The position numbers were made by a program, and so were the translations under genes. Positions 1 through 8,328 of a DNA stretch of 40,486 nt are shown here, piece after piece. The notes below the pieces were generated by a model. It saw only the letters and a list, made by a program, of their open reading frames with translations, ran no database searches and was not told the DNA's origin. The DNA lies in NCBI GenBank assembly GCA_024276275.1, contig JAJRXM010000039.1, positions 69,271-109,756 on the forward strand, written 5' to 3'. The DNA comes from Candidatus Zixiibacteriota bacterium. Its GTDB lineage: Bacteria; Zixibacteria; MSB-5A5; GN15; FEB-12. Numbering within the stretch: position 1 is the first letter of the stretch; every line of letters begins with the position of its first letter.

Positions 1-483
1 ATTACAAACCAGTGGGTCAATTCATACAAGCGGTTAGTTCCGGGCTATGAAGCTCCTGTTTATATCAGTTGGGGAAGACGGAACCGTTCCAGCATGATTC
101 GAGTTCCGATGTATCGCGTCGGCAAAGAAAAAGCGACTCGTATAGAACTTCGTTCACCGGACCCGGCAGCTAATCCATACTTAACATTTGCGATGCTCTT
201 GGCAGCAGGGATGAAAGGTATTGAAAAAAAATACGAACTGACTGCTCCAATTGAAGAAAATATCTTCGGTATGACTGCTGAACAGAAAGAAAAGTTAGAT
301 ATCGAGACTCTACCAAATTCACTTGAAAATGCTATTATCGAATTTGAAAATTCAGAACTTGCCAAAGAAACTTTAGGTGAACATATCCACGCCAAACTTA
401 TTGAAAATAAAAAGTTGGAATGGGATGAATACCGTATTCATGTAAGTAAGTTTGAAAACGACAAATATCTCAGTATGCTGTAA
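1..483 (+). CDS. glnA: Glutamine synthetase type I, C-terminal part (5' end outside window)
   Basis: This is the last 160 residues of a type I glutamine synthetase, which makes glutamine from glutamate, ammonia and ATP in the cytoplasm. The frame is open from base 1 and ends at TAA. Visible family motifs are YKRLVPGYEAPVY, the active-site stretch RRNRSSMIRVP, and the ELRSPDPAANPYLTFA block. The end WDEYRIHVSKFENDKYLSML is a normal GSI C-terminus, so only the 5' part is missing. At the usual adenylylation position the sequence is ENIFGMT, with Phe in place of Tyr, as in the non-adenylylated GSI-alpha group. A terminator-like hairpin follows at 578-607. An internal ATG at 94 lies inside the conserved core and is not the start. 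Confidence 0.96.
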   Translation: MTNQWVNSYKRLVPGYEAPVYISWGRRNRSSMIRVPMYRVGKEKATRIELRSPDPAANPYLTFAMLLAAGMKGIEKKYELTAPIEENIFGMTAEQKEKLDIETLPNSLENAIIEFENSELAKETLGEHIHAKLIENKKLEWDEYRIHVSKFENDKYLSML

Positions 484-543
484 GATTTAATTATACTTCG
501 ACTCCGCTCAGTATGACAGATTATAAGCTGCTGGCTTTCAAGT

Positions 544-565
544 CACCCTGAGCGGAGTCGAAGGG
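544..565. repeat. Intergenic repeat, CCTGAGCGGAGTCGAAGG family, with inverted partner at 496-511
   Basis: The core CCTGAGCGGAGTCGAAGG recurs at 21351-21369 and 31014-31035, with a close variant at 20123-20143. The copies here and at 31007-31035 are identical over 29 bases including the 5' flank. The reverse complement of the core occurs at 496-511, so the two copies here could fold into a long hairpin downstream of glnA. Confidence 0.8.
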
Positions 566-577
566 TCAGAATTGTAG

Positions 578-607
578 GGCAGGTCTTTCTGAGACCTGCC
601 TTTTTTT
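578..607 (+). terminator. glnA: Rho-independent terminator after glnA
   Basis: Nine-base perfect stem GGCAGGTCT / AGACCTGCC with a five-base loop, followed by seven T. It is preceded by TTGTAGG, the constant flank of the palindromic repeat family described in the findings. Confidence 0.85.
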
Positions 608-671
608 ATAAAATAAGCAAAGAAACTTTGCCTTCTGGTTTACGCAATACTTGCTCCATATCCTATAATTC

Positions 672-700
672 TTGACTAAAATTGTTTTTTCGTGTATTTT
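672..700 (+). promoter_or_regulatory. Candidate sigma70-type promoter for the BNR/dockerin gene
   Basis: TTGACT (672-677), a 17-base spacer and TATTTT (695-700), about 67 bases before the proposed TTG start at 767. No experimental support; inferred from similarity to other TTGAC-N16-18-TAnnnT pairs in this window. Confidence 0.45.
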
Positions 701-766
701 ACTGTATCTCAAAAATAGGTAGGGAAAATTGGTTTATGGTCTACCGTAACGAAATGTATATCAAGA

Positions 767-1924
767 TTGAACGAGGGTATAAATTTGTTTAAATTTATAA
801 TTTTTGTTCTACTGTTTGCAACTTTTGGATTTTCACAGTCAGTTTTATCGGTTTCCAAAAAGAAACAGAATAAAAAAAGAACCTCAATTCAAAAAAAAAC
901 CTTCTCACCGCTTGCAGGTGGGGAAGATGAACAGCAAAAAAGTACAGCCGTCAATACTCCTTATTCGTCATCAGAACCTATTAAAAGTACATCAGCTCTT
1001 TCACCCGGTGTTCCGGTCGGTAATACCTGGTATGATTATCAGCATAACGGTTCGATGGGGAGGATGATTGATTGGGGTCCTCACTCCGGCGGTTCAGGTG
1101 ATGCGATAGTACATTTTGGATGGATGCGTTTACCCGGAGCAGCACTTGATAATCGACACTATGCCTATAATTATTATAACGCATCAACAGGCGTATTAGG
1201 AACAACTATTGAAGTATTACCTTATGATGATGAGGGCGGGTATGTAAACTTGCAATCAACTGCTAATTCAATACCTGTTATTGGTGGATATAGAAAAACA
1301 GGACTTTTTGGCAGTAATCAGACCCATCTTTATTGGGATGTTCTGTCGGGGTTCGGTGTTAATTCTGTCTTAACTGATTCGGTAGCATCGTATGGCAGTA
1401 ATCCGGGTAAACGAGCTTTGTGGCCGAAATTTGCTTACCAAGAAGGAACCGATACGGTTACTCATGTTATTGCTACTGTAATATATGACCCGATCAATAG
1501 TGCAATTTTTTACTTTCGAAAAGTAGGTTCTGATAGTATCGGCAGTTGGGATTACCCGCCGTATATTATAGACACAATTGATGCTATTTCACACGATATA
1601 GTCGCATCACGCATATCCGATAAAGTTGTTATTGCCTGGACAGCCAATCTAAACTACGACTCAAACGGTGACCAATATCCGGTCGGTGTTTGTGATACTT
1701 GTTCAGGTTATTCACCATACGCAGTTCAATGGGACAATGATGTATATTTTCAAACTTCTGATGATCAGGGGCAGACTTGGAACCCACGAATCAATGTTAC
1801 TAAATACCGTTTGGGTGAAGCAGGATTTCGTGCCTACACCGATATATCCACTCTTATAGACAGCAACGATGATTTTCATGTTTTATGGAATGCTGTTCCG
1901 TGGTTTCCGATATTGCTGATTTGA
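767..1924 (+). CDS. Secreted BNR/Asp-box protein, N-terminal fragment of a frameshifted gene
   Basis: Starts with a TTG codon; the two nearby ATGs are in another frame that closes quickly. Residues about 6-24 form a signal peptide (FKFIIFVLLFATFGFSQ), so the product is exported. The rest looks like a sialidase-type BNR or propeller region, with the Asp-box motif TSDDQGQTWNPRINVT near residue 330. The frame closes at 1922-1924 just after DDFHVLWNAVPWFP, while the coding sense continues in the next frame as DIADLTLDNSSRLFHYSEN. Adding one G (CCGAT to CCGGAT near 1909) would join the two parts into a protein of about 1,090 residues. Whether the lesion is real or an assembly error cannot be decided here. 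The exact substrate or role is unknown. Confidence 0.75.
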   Translation: MNEGINLFKFIIFVLLFATFGFSQSVLSVSKKKQNKKRTSIQKKTFSPLAGGEDEQQKSTAVNTPYSSSEPIKSTSALSPGVPVGNTWYDYQHNGSMGRMIDWGPHSGGSGDAIVHFGWMRLPGAALDNRHYAYNYYNASTGVLGTTIEVLPYDDEGGYVNLQSTANSIPVIGGYRKTGLFGSNQTHLYWDVLSGFGVNSVLTDSVASYGSNPGKRALWPKFAYQEGTDTVTHVIATVIYDPINSAIFYFRKVGSDSIGSWDYPPYIIDTIDAISHDIVASRISDKVVIAWTANLNYDSNGDQYPVGVCDTCSGYSPYAVQWDNDVYFQTSDDQGQTWNPRINVTKYRLGEAGFRAYTDISTLIDSNDDFHVLWNAVPWFPILLI

Positions 1925-4050
1925 CCTTAGACAACTCAAGCCGACTCTTTCATTACTCGGAAAACAGTTCCAACATACGAACTGTAGCAAGTGCCGAGTG
2001 GCCGACTGACAGCGTTAGCTGTGGACCTGGTGCCTGGAATATAAATATAGCCAAAATGTCTCTCTCGGAATGTAATGGCAAGCTATATGCCTTATGGACA
2101 CAATTTAATGATGTCCCAAACGGTATTACTGATGATTGTGCATCATGGTCATCTTCTCAATATAGCGGTTCTGCAAATGGAGAACTATTTGTTTCAATTT
2201 CATCTGATAACGGTACTCTATGGGATATCCCAAGAAATCTGACAAATTCGTACACTCCAAACTGTGACCCGTCAATCGGCTATGATTGTGAGTCCGACAA
2301 CTGGGCATCTATGGCTCGGTATGGAAGGCAAAACCAAGCAGGCGATGATTGGTCGGGAGCGGTCGTTGTTGACCCATCCGGTTCTTACAGCGGTGATTAC
2401 TTCCTTGATTTTCAATATGTACATGACCGTGATGCCGGTGGAATTATTCAGGGAGAAGGGTCATGGCAGTTATCAAATATTAACTGGTTCCGTTTAACGT
2501 GTGTAGATCCTATTTATTCACCCGGACCGATTATTTTAACTCCTAATAATATTGATTTACCTACTTGGGTAAAACCAAATGTAGAACTTACAATAGACTT
2601 AACAATTGAAAACCTTGGCAATGCAGATGTTTCATATAATATATCTGTTGAAGAAGACAACGGTCCTGCTGGGTGGTTAGCCGTATCAGGTTTTTCAGGA
2701 ACTGTTCTATCAGGACTTTCTAACATAGAAATCGGCACTCTACATTTGAATACTGCAGGTGTACAAACATCCGAAGCAGGTTTATATGGACGAGTTATTT
2801 TCAACTCAAATTCGGTTTCATCACCCGATACGATTCCCGTTTATCTTGCTGTTGTTGATACTTTAGTTACCCCCTCAATAGATTCTATTTTAGGTTATAT
2901 GAGTTTGGTTGTTTCAAATAACGGTAACTACGGCAATATGGGAAATAATGGGACAGGACGTTTAAATTTTGATTATACCGCAAATTCTCTTGATTGTGAC
3001 ACTACCGCTGATATCTATCTCTATGATGCTTCACCTTTACTTGGGAAAATAGAAGGTGTTGATACAATTTTTTATCATTCATTCAGGCAAGACAATTGGC
3101 TTAATCCAAATTCTTTCAGACCTATAGGTGGGCAAGCCTTGGGGAATGGAACCAAATATAATTGGTATTCAACCGGTATACTCACAACTCCCGACACTAC
3201 TATTGCTCTCGAGCAAACTTTTTATGCTCCGACAACAATAGGTGCCAACTATATGATTAAAAAGTTGAAAATCTGGTCTGCTGATGGTGCTGCTCATAAC
3301 GGGTTACGAATTGGTGATGTTGTCGACTGGGATATTCCGTCCGATACCAATGCTTGGAACAGTTCTGCTTTTGATCCTACACGTAACTTGATTTATCAAA
3401 TTGGCGGTGAGTTCGATCAAGACAATCCGCAAGGGGATGATTGTATAGATTCTGACAGACGTTTTGGAGGTATGGCATTTCTAAAATCGGTTCTAAACGG
3501 GACTGAATATAAGACAATAACGTACTCTACCTATACTGCTCCAAATAACCAATTTATCGAACCGACAGGTAATTTAGTTTCGGGTGAACTTTGGAATAAT
3601 ATGGGACAACCCGGTTTCTCTGTTGAAACCGGTGTTTATGATCAGCATACTGTTATCTGTTATGAGCCGTCATTTGATTTAGGGGCTACTGACACAATCG
3701 TGTTTTGGACATCTCTGCTGTCAGTTTACGATGGGACAGTATCCGATATTTTGGTAGCAGCTGATAGTGCTTTTGAACTTGCAAGCTGTTTGAATACATT
3801 TCCGAGTGATTGTAATCCTGTTGGAAGTTGCTGTGTAGCAAATAGAGGGAATGTTGACGGTGATGCACTCGACGAAATAGATATTTCTGACTTAGTTGCT
3901 CTGGTAGCATACATGTTTCAAGGAAGTGCTACTCCTGTATGTTTGGAAGAAGCAGATATAGACGGTAGTGGCGGTATTGATATTTCCGATTTAGTAACAC
4001 TTGTTGCTTTTATGTTCCAAGGCGGAGCCGCACCTGCAGCCTGCCCGTAG
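1885..4050 (+). CDS. Secreted BNR/Asp-box protein with dockerin-like C-terminus, C-terminal fragment of a frameshifted gene
   Basis: This is the continuation of the gene starting at 767; the ATG at 1885 overlaps the end of the first fragment and is probably not a true start. It carries a second Asp-box (SSDNGTLWDIPRNLT, around residue 107), then an Ig-like or BACON-like stretch (ENLGNADVSYN ... GWLAVSGFSGTV, around 235-320), then a long extracellular region without a recognised fold. Residues 647-721 are a two-repeat dockerin-like module: NVDGDALDEIDISDLV..VAYMFQG and DIDGSGGIDISDLV..VAFMFQGG, each with a calcium-loop pattern, preceded by a CC pair. Dockerins bind cohesins in cellulosomes, but in several uncultured phyla this tail seems to act as a general surface or secretion tag. 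No cohesin is visible in the window. Confidence 0.8.
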   Translation: MECCSVVSDIADLTLDNSSRLFHYSENSSNIRTVASAEWPTDSVSCGPGAWNINIAKMSLSECNGKLYALWTQFNDVPNGITDDCASWSSSQYSGSANGELFVSISSDNGTLWDIPRNLTNSYTPNCDPSIGYDCESDNWASMARYGRQNQAGDDWSGAVVVDPSGSYSGDYFLDFQYVHDRDAGGIIQGEGSWQLSNINWFRLTCVDPIYSPGPIILTPNNIDLPTWVKPNVELTIDLTIENLGNADVSYNISVEEDNGPAGWLAVSGFSGTVLSGLSNIEIGTLHLNTAGVQTSEAGLYGRVIFNSNSVSSPDTIPVYLAVVDTLVTPSIDSILGYMSLVVSNNGNYGNMGNNGTGRLNFDYTANSLDCDTTADIYLYDASPLLGKIEGVDTIFYHSFRQDNWLNPNSFRPIGGQALGNGTKYNWYSTGILTTPDTTIALEQTFYAPTTIGANYMIKKLKIWSADGAAHNGLRIGDVVDWDIPSDTNAWNSSAFDPTRNLIYQIGGEFDQDNPQGDDCIDSDRRFGGMAFLKSVLNGTEYKTITYSTYTAPNNQFIEPTGNLVSGELWNNMGQPGFSVETGVYDQHTVICYEPSFDLGATDTIVFWTSLLSVYDGTVSDILVAADSAFELASCLNTFPSDCNPVGSCCVANRGNVDGDALDEIDISDLVALVAYMFQGSATPVCLEEADIDGSGGIDISDLVTLVAFMFQGGAAPAACP

Positions 4051-4361
4051 AAAATAGTAGGTCGGGTTCAAGTAGATGCTGAAACCTGACAAAGATAAAA
4101 AATTTGTAGGTACCGTCTTTCCAAGACCTAAAATTGTTGTGTTAAAATCTTTTGAACTCCTCTCCGTGCTTGACACGGAGTCCAGTGCAGAATAAAGTTA
4201 AACAAATTTTTCGAGACAACAGCTACTTTGTTTCTGTACCGGGTCCAAATCAAGTTTGGGATGACAGAGAAGAAGAGTAGTTGCGAAAATATGGTGAGGT
4301 TCTCGAAAATGTTCAGGCAGGCCTGAACCCTACAAAGAATTTTAGTTTTGTTTTTATATTT
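4051..4361. repeat. Gene-free stretch filled with short palindromic repeats
   Basis: No coding frame. It holds an imperfect hairpin at 4061-4090 following GTAGG, a decayed copy (TTGTAGG at 4104) running to 4129, a 35-base element at 4158-4192 that recurs inverted at 21481-21515, a small hairpin CCAAA/TTTGG at 4245-4259, and a palindrome GTTCAGGC/GCCTGAAC at 4311-4328 followed by CCTACA (TGTAGG on the minus strand). The last lies just downstream of the minus-strand gene ending at 4362. Confidence 0.8.
4158..4192. repeat. 35-bp repeat, inverted copy at 21481-21515
   Basis: The 35 bases are a perfect reverse complement of 21481-21515. The core is a hairpin CTCCGTG-CTTGA-CACGGAG. Both copies are intergenic, and similarity stops abruptly at both ends. 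Confidence 0.9.
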
Positions 4362-4946
4362 TTACCCGACGTCTATTTTGCCTTTGGTAAGGGCTTTGAT
4401 ACGCTGTAAGCATTCCAAATAGATCTTCTCGGCTTTAAAGCGAACTGTTTTGTCAGAGATTGATAAATCAAAAATCAGGATTTCAGATTTACCGTCAAGA
4501 TATGACATCATAACATTCGGTAAAATAGTTTTGCTCGCATTAAAATAGAAGGTCCGCATCGTATCAGTAGTTGCCGATTGAATCGCTTTGACCTCTGATA
4601 TCTGAATATCTTTTCCATAATGTTTTCTGATAGCGGTTGTATCTCCCTCTATCAGTTTCTCAAGCGAAAAAGAATTGTTTCTGTTTTCTTTGATTTTGAA
4701 AATATTAATTCCGATAATCACAGATGCTTCCGAATAATTCTCTCCATTCGGAATAAATGCAAACGAGTAACCGTCATCGGTGGACTCAACAGTATTCATC
4801 TGAAAGTCAACCGGGGGTGAGATTATGTAATTATAAGTTTTTCCCTCATAAAAGGCAGTATTATTTTCATAGAGAGAATCCGCCTCAGATGCTGAAAGGC
4901 TGTAAGTTACGAAAAAGAGTATTAGGATTGTATATATGTTTTTCAT
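4362..4946 (-). CDS. Small exported protein of unknown function
   Basis: 194 residues with an N-terminal signal peptide (MKNIYTILILFFVTYSLSAS), so probably periplasmic. The mature part is a mixed alpha/beta sequence with motifs such as YNYIISPPVDFQ, GYSFAFIPNGENY and MMSYLDGKSEILIFDLSIS. I do not recognise a family with certainty; the layout is similar to small exported proteins that report on stress or lipid binding, but this is only an impression. Codon use is like the neighbours. It stands alone: repeats lie on its 3' side and a bidirectional terminator (4984-5018) separates it from the next gene upstream. Confidence 0.75.
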   Translation of the reverse strand: MKNIYTILILFFVTYSLSASEADSLYENNTAFYEGKTYNYIISPPVDFQMNTVESTDDGYSFAFIPNGENYSEASVIIGINIFKIKENRNNSFSLEKLIEGDTTAIRKHYGKDIQISEVKAIQSATTDTMRTFYFNASKTILPNVMMSYLDGKSEILIFDLSISDKTVRFKAEKIYLECLQRIKALTKGKIDVG

Positions 4947-4983
4947 TTTACAAATATCGGCAAATTTTGATTGAAAACCACAT

Positions 4984-5018
4984 AAAAAAACCCATCCGAC
5001 TAGGCGGACGGGTTTTTT
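4984..5018 (-). terminator. Terminator of the DNRLRE lipoprotein gene (bidirectional)
   Basis: Stem ACCCATCCG / CGGACGGGT with one mismatch, flanked by seven A on one side and six T on the other, so it can act on either strand. It lies about 25 bases past the TAA at 5043, not past the earlier TAA at 5355. This supports the longer reading as the original gene end. Confidence 0.75.
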
Positions 5019-5042
5019 GGGATATATATTCAGGTATTTTTA

Positions 5043-5354
5043 TTAGTGACCGTCACCGCCGTCGTCATCGTCATCGTCTTTGTCTTTTTTGTTGTCCTTT
5101 TTATCTTTATCTTTGTGATCTTTTTTGTCTTTGTCTTTGTCTTTTTTATCTTTGTCGTGATGGTCATTGTCATCATCATTACAGCTTCCTTCATGATCAC
5201 CGTCGTGATTGTCAGAATCGTGTCCGTCATGATCGTCATATTCATCAGAGTCGTGACCGTCGTGGTTGTCAGAATCGTGGCCGTCATGGTTATCATATTC
5301 ATCAGAGTCATGACCGTCGTGATTGTCAGAATCGTGGCCGTCATGGTTATCATA
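5043..5354 (-). pseudogene. Asp/His/Lys-rich C-terminal tail cut off by an in-frame TAA
   Basis: After the TAA at 5355-5357 the same frame stays open for 103 more codons, to TAA at 5043-5045. It encodes tandem copies of NHDGHDSD grouped in a 19-residue (57-base) unit, EYDNHDGHDSDNHDGHDSD, then a C-containing linker and a run of DK-rich sequence. In the other units the first codon is GAA (Glu) where this one has TAA, so a single G-to-T change explains the truncation. The tail is extremely acidic and histidine-rich, which suggests metal ion binding (inference). The opposite strand also looks open here, but only because of the repeat composition. Confidence 0.75.
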
Positions 5355-6077
5355 TTAATCAGAGTCATGACCGTCGTGGTTGTCTGAGTTATGGTCGTCA
5401 GAATCACAATCATCTTCATCGTCGTTAGTATTGCCCGGGTTTAAAGCGATATCAAATTTCAACAGAGTTTGTTTTTCCAAATCATAAGAGGCAAACCAAC
5501 CGGTGTAAAGTCTGTCGCTGCTGCCATTGTTAACATCCGGAGCATTTTCCCAGATATATGTATCGGCTATTACTTCAGTTTGAACGCATGTTGTAACACC
5601 GTTTTCAGTATAGCAGACTTCAAGGAAAGGTCTATTCTTATAAAACTCTTTACTGAAATAGATAGCTCTTGGAAAAGTCATATCGACCTGATCTAAAAGC
5701 AGACCGAAATTGTCATAAGTACCGTCAGTCCAACTATTAAAGAGCGGTGTAATATCTACTATGTTCCAACCTGCGGTAGATACAAAAGAACCTTCTACTG
5801 TTGGATTAAAAGCTCCGCTAAAAGAATTCCAGGTAACAACAGTTTCGTTCCAATCGGAAGTTACCCGGTGGATGTTAATAGGCTGATTATTGCCGATGTA
5901 AGTATTGATATTTAGTTTTGCCGATGTAATAGTTGCATTGGTCGGCAGAATAACGGGTGCCAAACCTAAACCACTTACATTTAAATCAGGGCTGACTGAA
6001 TTTTGTTCGGATGAACAACCGACAAGCATAATACCGGTTAGGGTAAGGACTAACATGAGGAAATTAAGTTTTTTCAA
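5355..6077 (-). CDS. DNRLRE-domain lipoprotein, truncated before its Asp/His-rich tail
   Basis: Predicted surface or periplasmic lipoprotein of 240 residues. I place the start at TTG 6077 because AAGGAG (6086-6091) lies eight bases upstream; this puts the lipobox LVGC at Cys21. The body has the pattern of DNRLRE/CBM96-like beta-sandwich domains: LPTNATITSAKLNINTYIG, VTSDWNETVVTWNS, WNIVDITPLFNSW, GLLLDQVDM and RPFLEVCY, and a second half beginning VIADTYIWENAPDVNNG. Such domains occur in secreted surface and carbohydrate-associated proteins. The frame ends at TAA 5355-5357, inside a tandem repeat whose other units have GAA at this place, so the original protein was probably 344 residues, ending at 5043. 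It looks monocistronic. Confidence 0.85.
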   Translation of the reverse strand: MKKLNFLMLVLTLTGIMLVGCSSEQNSVSPDLNVSGLGLAPVILPTNATITSAKLNINTYIGNNQPINIHRVTSDWNETVVTWNSFSGAFNPTVEGSFVSTAGWNIVDITPLFNSWTDGTYDNFGLLLDQVDMTFPRAIYFSKEFYKNRPFLEVCYTENGVTTCVQTEVIADTYIWENAPDVNNGSSDRLYTGWFASYDLEKQTLLKFDIALNPGNTNDDEDDCDSDDHNSDNHDGHDSD

Positions 6078-6158
6078 AGGACGGGCTCCTTCTAGTTCTG
6101 TTAATATTGTTATCTGTCTTATGTATTGACTAAGAATAATTTTATCTATTGTTATCAC

Positions 6159-6513
6159 TTAATTAAGCAAGATATTTGCCAAAATTAGAGTAAATTTAGA
6201 ATAGTTTATGAGAATCAAATTATTAAAGCTATAAGTAGAATTACGAGCAGTTCTGTACAAAATTATTGATAAATTATATATCTGAATAGATTTATTATAT
6301 CTCTATTATGCAATTAGATGCAATTTTTTCTACCGAGAAAGCATTTAAAAGCAGGTTTTTCAGATAAAGGGGATTAATATCTCGATAATTGGTGTCGAAT
6401 TGGTATAAATGGTAATTACTTTACAAAAAAGTTATATTTACTTATATTTGACAACTGTGTATGTAACCTGTTGTTATGTACTGGGAAACAATATGTTATA
6501 AGGAAAAAGAAGT
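6159..6513. promoter_or_regulatory. 355-bp intergenic region before the carboxylase operon
   Basis: Very AT-rich and without a gene. Three direct copies of AATTGGT-like sequence lie about one helical turn apart (6387-6393, 6398-6404, 6407-6413), followed by a candidate promoter: TTGACA (6448-6453), 18 bases, TGTTAT (6472-6477), and by the RBS AAGGA (about 6500) before the TTG start at 6514. The phased repeats may be a regulator site; this is inference. Confidence 0.45.
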
Positions 6514-8328
6514 TTGAAAAAGAAAATACGTATCGGAAATTCCGGCGGTTATTGGGGAGATGATCTCTCAGCCTTTAGAAGACAATTAACCGGCGGCCCG
6601 CTTGACTATATTACCATGGATTTTTTGGCCGAAATTACGATGTCAATTTTACAACGTCAAAAAATGAAGAACCCTGAACTCGGTTATGCTGTTGATTTTT
6701 TGAAACAACTTGATGAGTCTTTAGAATTAGTAATCAAGAAAAAAGTACGGGTGATTTCAAATGCAGGTGGAATAAACCCGATAGGTCTCGGGCGGAAAAT
6801 TATAGAGTTGGCAAAATCAAAAAAACTTGATATCAAAGTCGGGGTTGTCTACGGTGACGATATTGTCAATCAGTTATATGAACTAACAACAGCGGGTGAA
6901 AAATTCACTAATATGGAAACAGGTCAGAAGTTTGACAATGTCCGTTCTAAAATTTCATCTGCAAATATTTATCTCGGTGCAGAGCCGGTTGTCAAAGCGT
7001 TAGAACTCGGTTGTGATATTATTGTAACCGGTCGGGTAACCGATACCGGTATTACACTGGCACCGATGATTCATGAGTTCGGATGGGCAAAAGATGATTG
7101 GGATAAGTTAGCCTCGGGTGTTATCGCAGGTCATATTATCGAATGCGGTGCACAAGGGTCCGGCGGTAATATTACTGACTGGGAAGATGTCAAAACATTT
7201 CATAATATCGGTTATCCGATAATCGAAATGGAAGCTTCGGGCGAGTTTACCGTTACCAAACATAAAAACACAGGCGGACTTGTCTGCGAAAAATCGGTGA
7301 AAGAACAACTTGTCTATGAGATGGGTGACCCGTCTAATTATATATCTCCCGACGGTGTTGCTTGTTTTGATACAATTCAACTCAAAGATGAGGGGAACAA
7401 CAGAGTTCGAATATATGGAATCAAAGGGAAACCGGAACCTGAAATGTTAAAAGTATCGATGTCGTTTGATGACGGTTACAAAGCAAGCGGGACGTTATTG
7501 ATTTCAGGTCCTGATGTTTATAAAAAAGCAAAAACTATCTCTGATATATTTTGGAAAAAGGTCGGACACGAATTTGAGGAGTCCCGCACCGATTTAGTCG
7601 TAACAGGTTCTATATGGCCGACACAACTTGGACGGGCCGATACTGATGAAATCTATTTGAAGTTTTCTGTCTTAGACAAAAGCTATAAAAAAGTAAATGA
7701 CTTCGGAACTATGCTTCCTGCTCTTATTTTGTGCGGACCGTCAGGTATGGCTGTTACCGGAGGAGGCAGACCTAAGCCTTCAACAGTTGTAGCCTATTGG
7801 CCTGCTCTTATGAAACGTGATAACTGCCGAGCAAAAGTTTTGACTATTGACACAAGTGACAAAGAAGAATTTTTTGAAATTGAATTTACGATTGTACAAC
7901 ATGCTCCTGTTGATCTGCCTAAAAAGATAAGAGCAAAAAAATCTAAAAAAGCATCGGGTGCTTTACAGAAAATCAAACTACGTCAGATTTGTTATGCCCG
8001 CTCAGGTGACAAAGGTGATACTGCAAATATCGGGCTCTTAGCAAGAACCCCCGAAATTTATAATTGGATTGTAGAGAATATCAGCTCAAAAGTAGTGAAA
8101 AACTTTTTCAAAGGAATTACATTTGGCAAAGTTATCCGTTATGAACTAGATAATCTACATGCTTTAAATTTTCTATTAGAAGAAACTTTAGGCGGAGGCG
8201 GAACAAAATCACTGATGGTCGACCCTCAGGGGAAAACATTGTCACAGGCTTTGCTTGAAATGGAAATTAAAGTACCGTCATCATTACTCAAAAGTACAAA
8301 GGTAAAAAATAGCCTATGTATAGAATAG
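6514..8328 (+). CDS. AtuA-like (DUF1446) acyl-CoA metabolism protein
   Basis: 604 residues, the usual size for the acyclic terpene utilisation AtuA family. The N-terminal AtuA domain shows [40 protein letters not shown] and [19 protein letters not shown]. The C-terminal ferredoxin-like AtuA domain shows [17 protein letters not shown]. The biochemical reaction of the family is not established to my knowledge; members often sit beside methylcrotonyl-CoA or geranyl-CoA carboxylase genes, as here. Start is TTG with AAGGA about nine bases upstream. The end overlaps the next gene by 13 bases, so it is the first gene of a tightly packed operon. The rest of the operon looks like leucine rather than terpene breakdown, so I leave the gene symbol empty. 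Confidence 0.9.
   Translation: MKKKIRIGNSGGYWGDDLSAFRRQLTGGPLDYITMDFLAEITMSILQRQKMKNPELGYAVDFLKQLDESLELVIKKKVRVISNAGGINPIGLGRKIIELAKSKKLDIKVGVVYGDDIVNQLYELTTAGEKFTNMETGQKFDNVRSKISSANIYLGAEPVVKALELGCDIIVTGRVTDTGITLAPMIHEFGWAKDDWDKLASGVIAGHIIECGAQGSGGNITDWEDVKTFHNIGYPIIEMEASGEFTVTKHKNTGGLVCEKSVKEQLVYEMGDPSNYISPDGVACFDTIQLKDEGNNRVRIYGIKGKPEPEMLKVSMSFDDGYKASGTLLISGPDVYKKAKTISDIFWKKVGHEFEESRTDLVVTGSIWPTQLGRADTDEIYLKFSVLDKSYKKVNDFGTMLPALILCGPSGMAVTGGGRPKPSTVVAYWPALMKRDNCRAKVLTIDTSDKEEFFEIEFTIVQHAPVDLPKKIRAKKSKKASGALQKIKLRQICYARSGDKGDTANIGLLARTPEIYNWIVENISSKVVKNFFKGITFGKVIRYELDNLHALNFLLEETLGGGGTKSLMVDPQGKTLSQALLEMEIKVPSSLLKSTKVKNSLCIE

Noticed and set aside
1900-1924. Programmed -1 or +1 ribosomal frameshifting in the BNR gene
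   Set aside because: No slippery heptamer or stimulatory hairpin is evident at the junction, and the fix by one inserted G is simpler.
5164-5400. CRISPR-like tandem repeats
   Set aside because: The repeats are codon-phased 57-base protein-coding units without unique spacers, and they sit in frame with the lipoprotein gene.
5030-5428. Long open frames on the plus strand and in other minus frames, rich in Asn/Thr/Ile or Arg/His
   Set aside because: They are shadows of the repetitive Asp/His tail of the minus-strand lipoprotein gene; no RBS or known domain is visible.
4757-5428. Plus-strand 223-residue open frame over the repeat region
   Set aside because: Composition (His/Arg runs) and position opposite two real minus-strand genes show it is non-coding.
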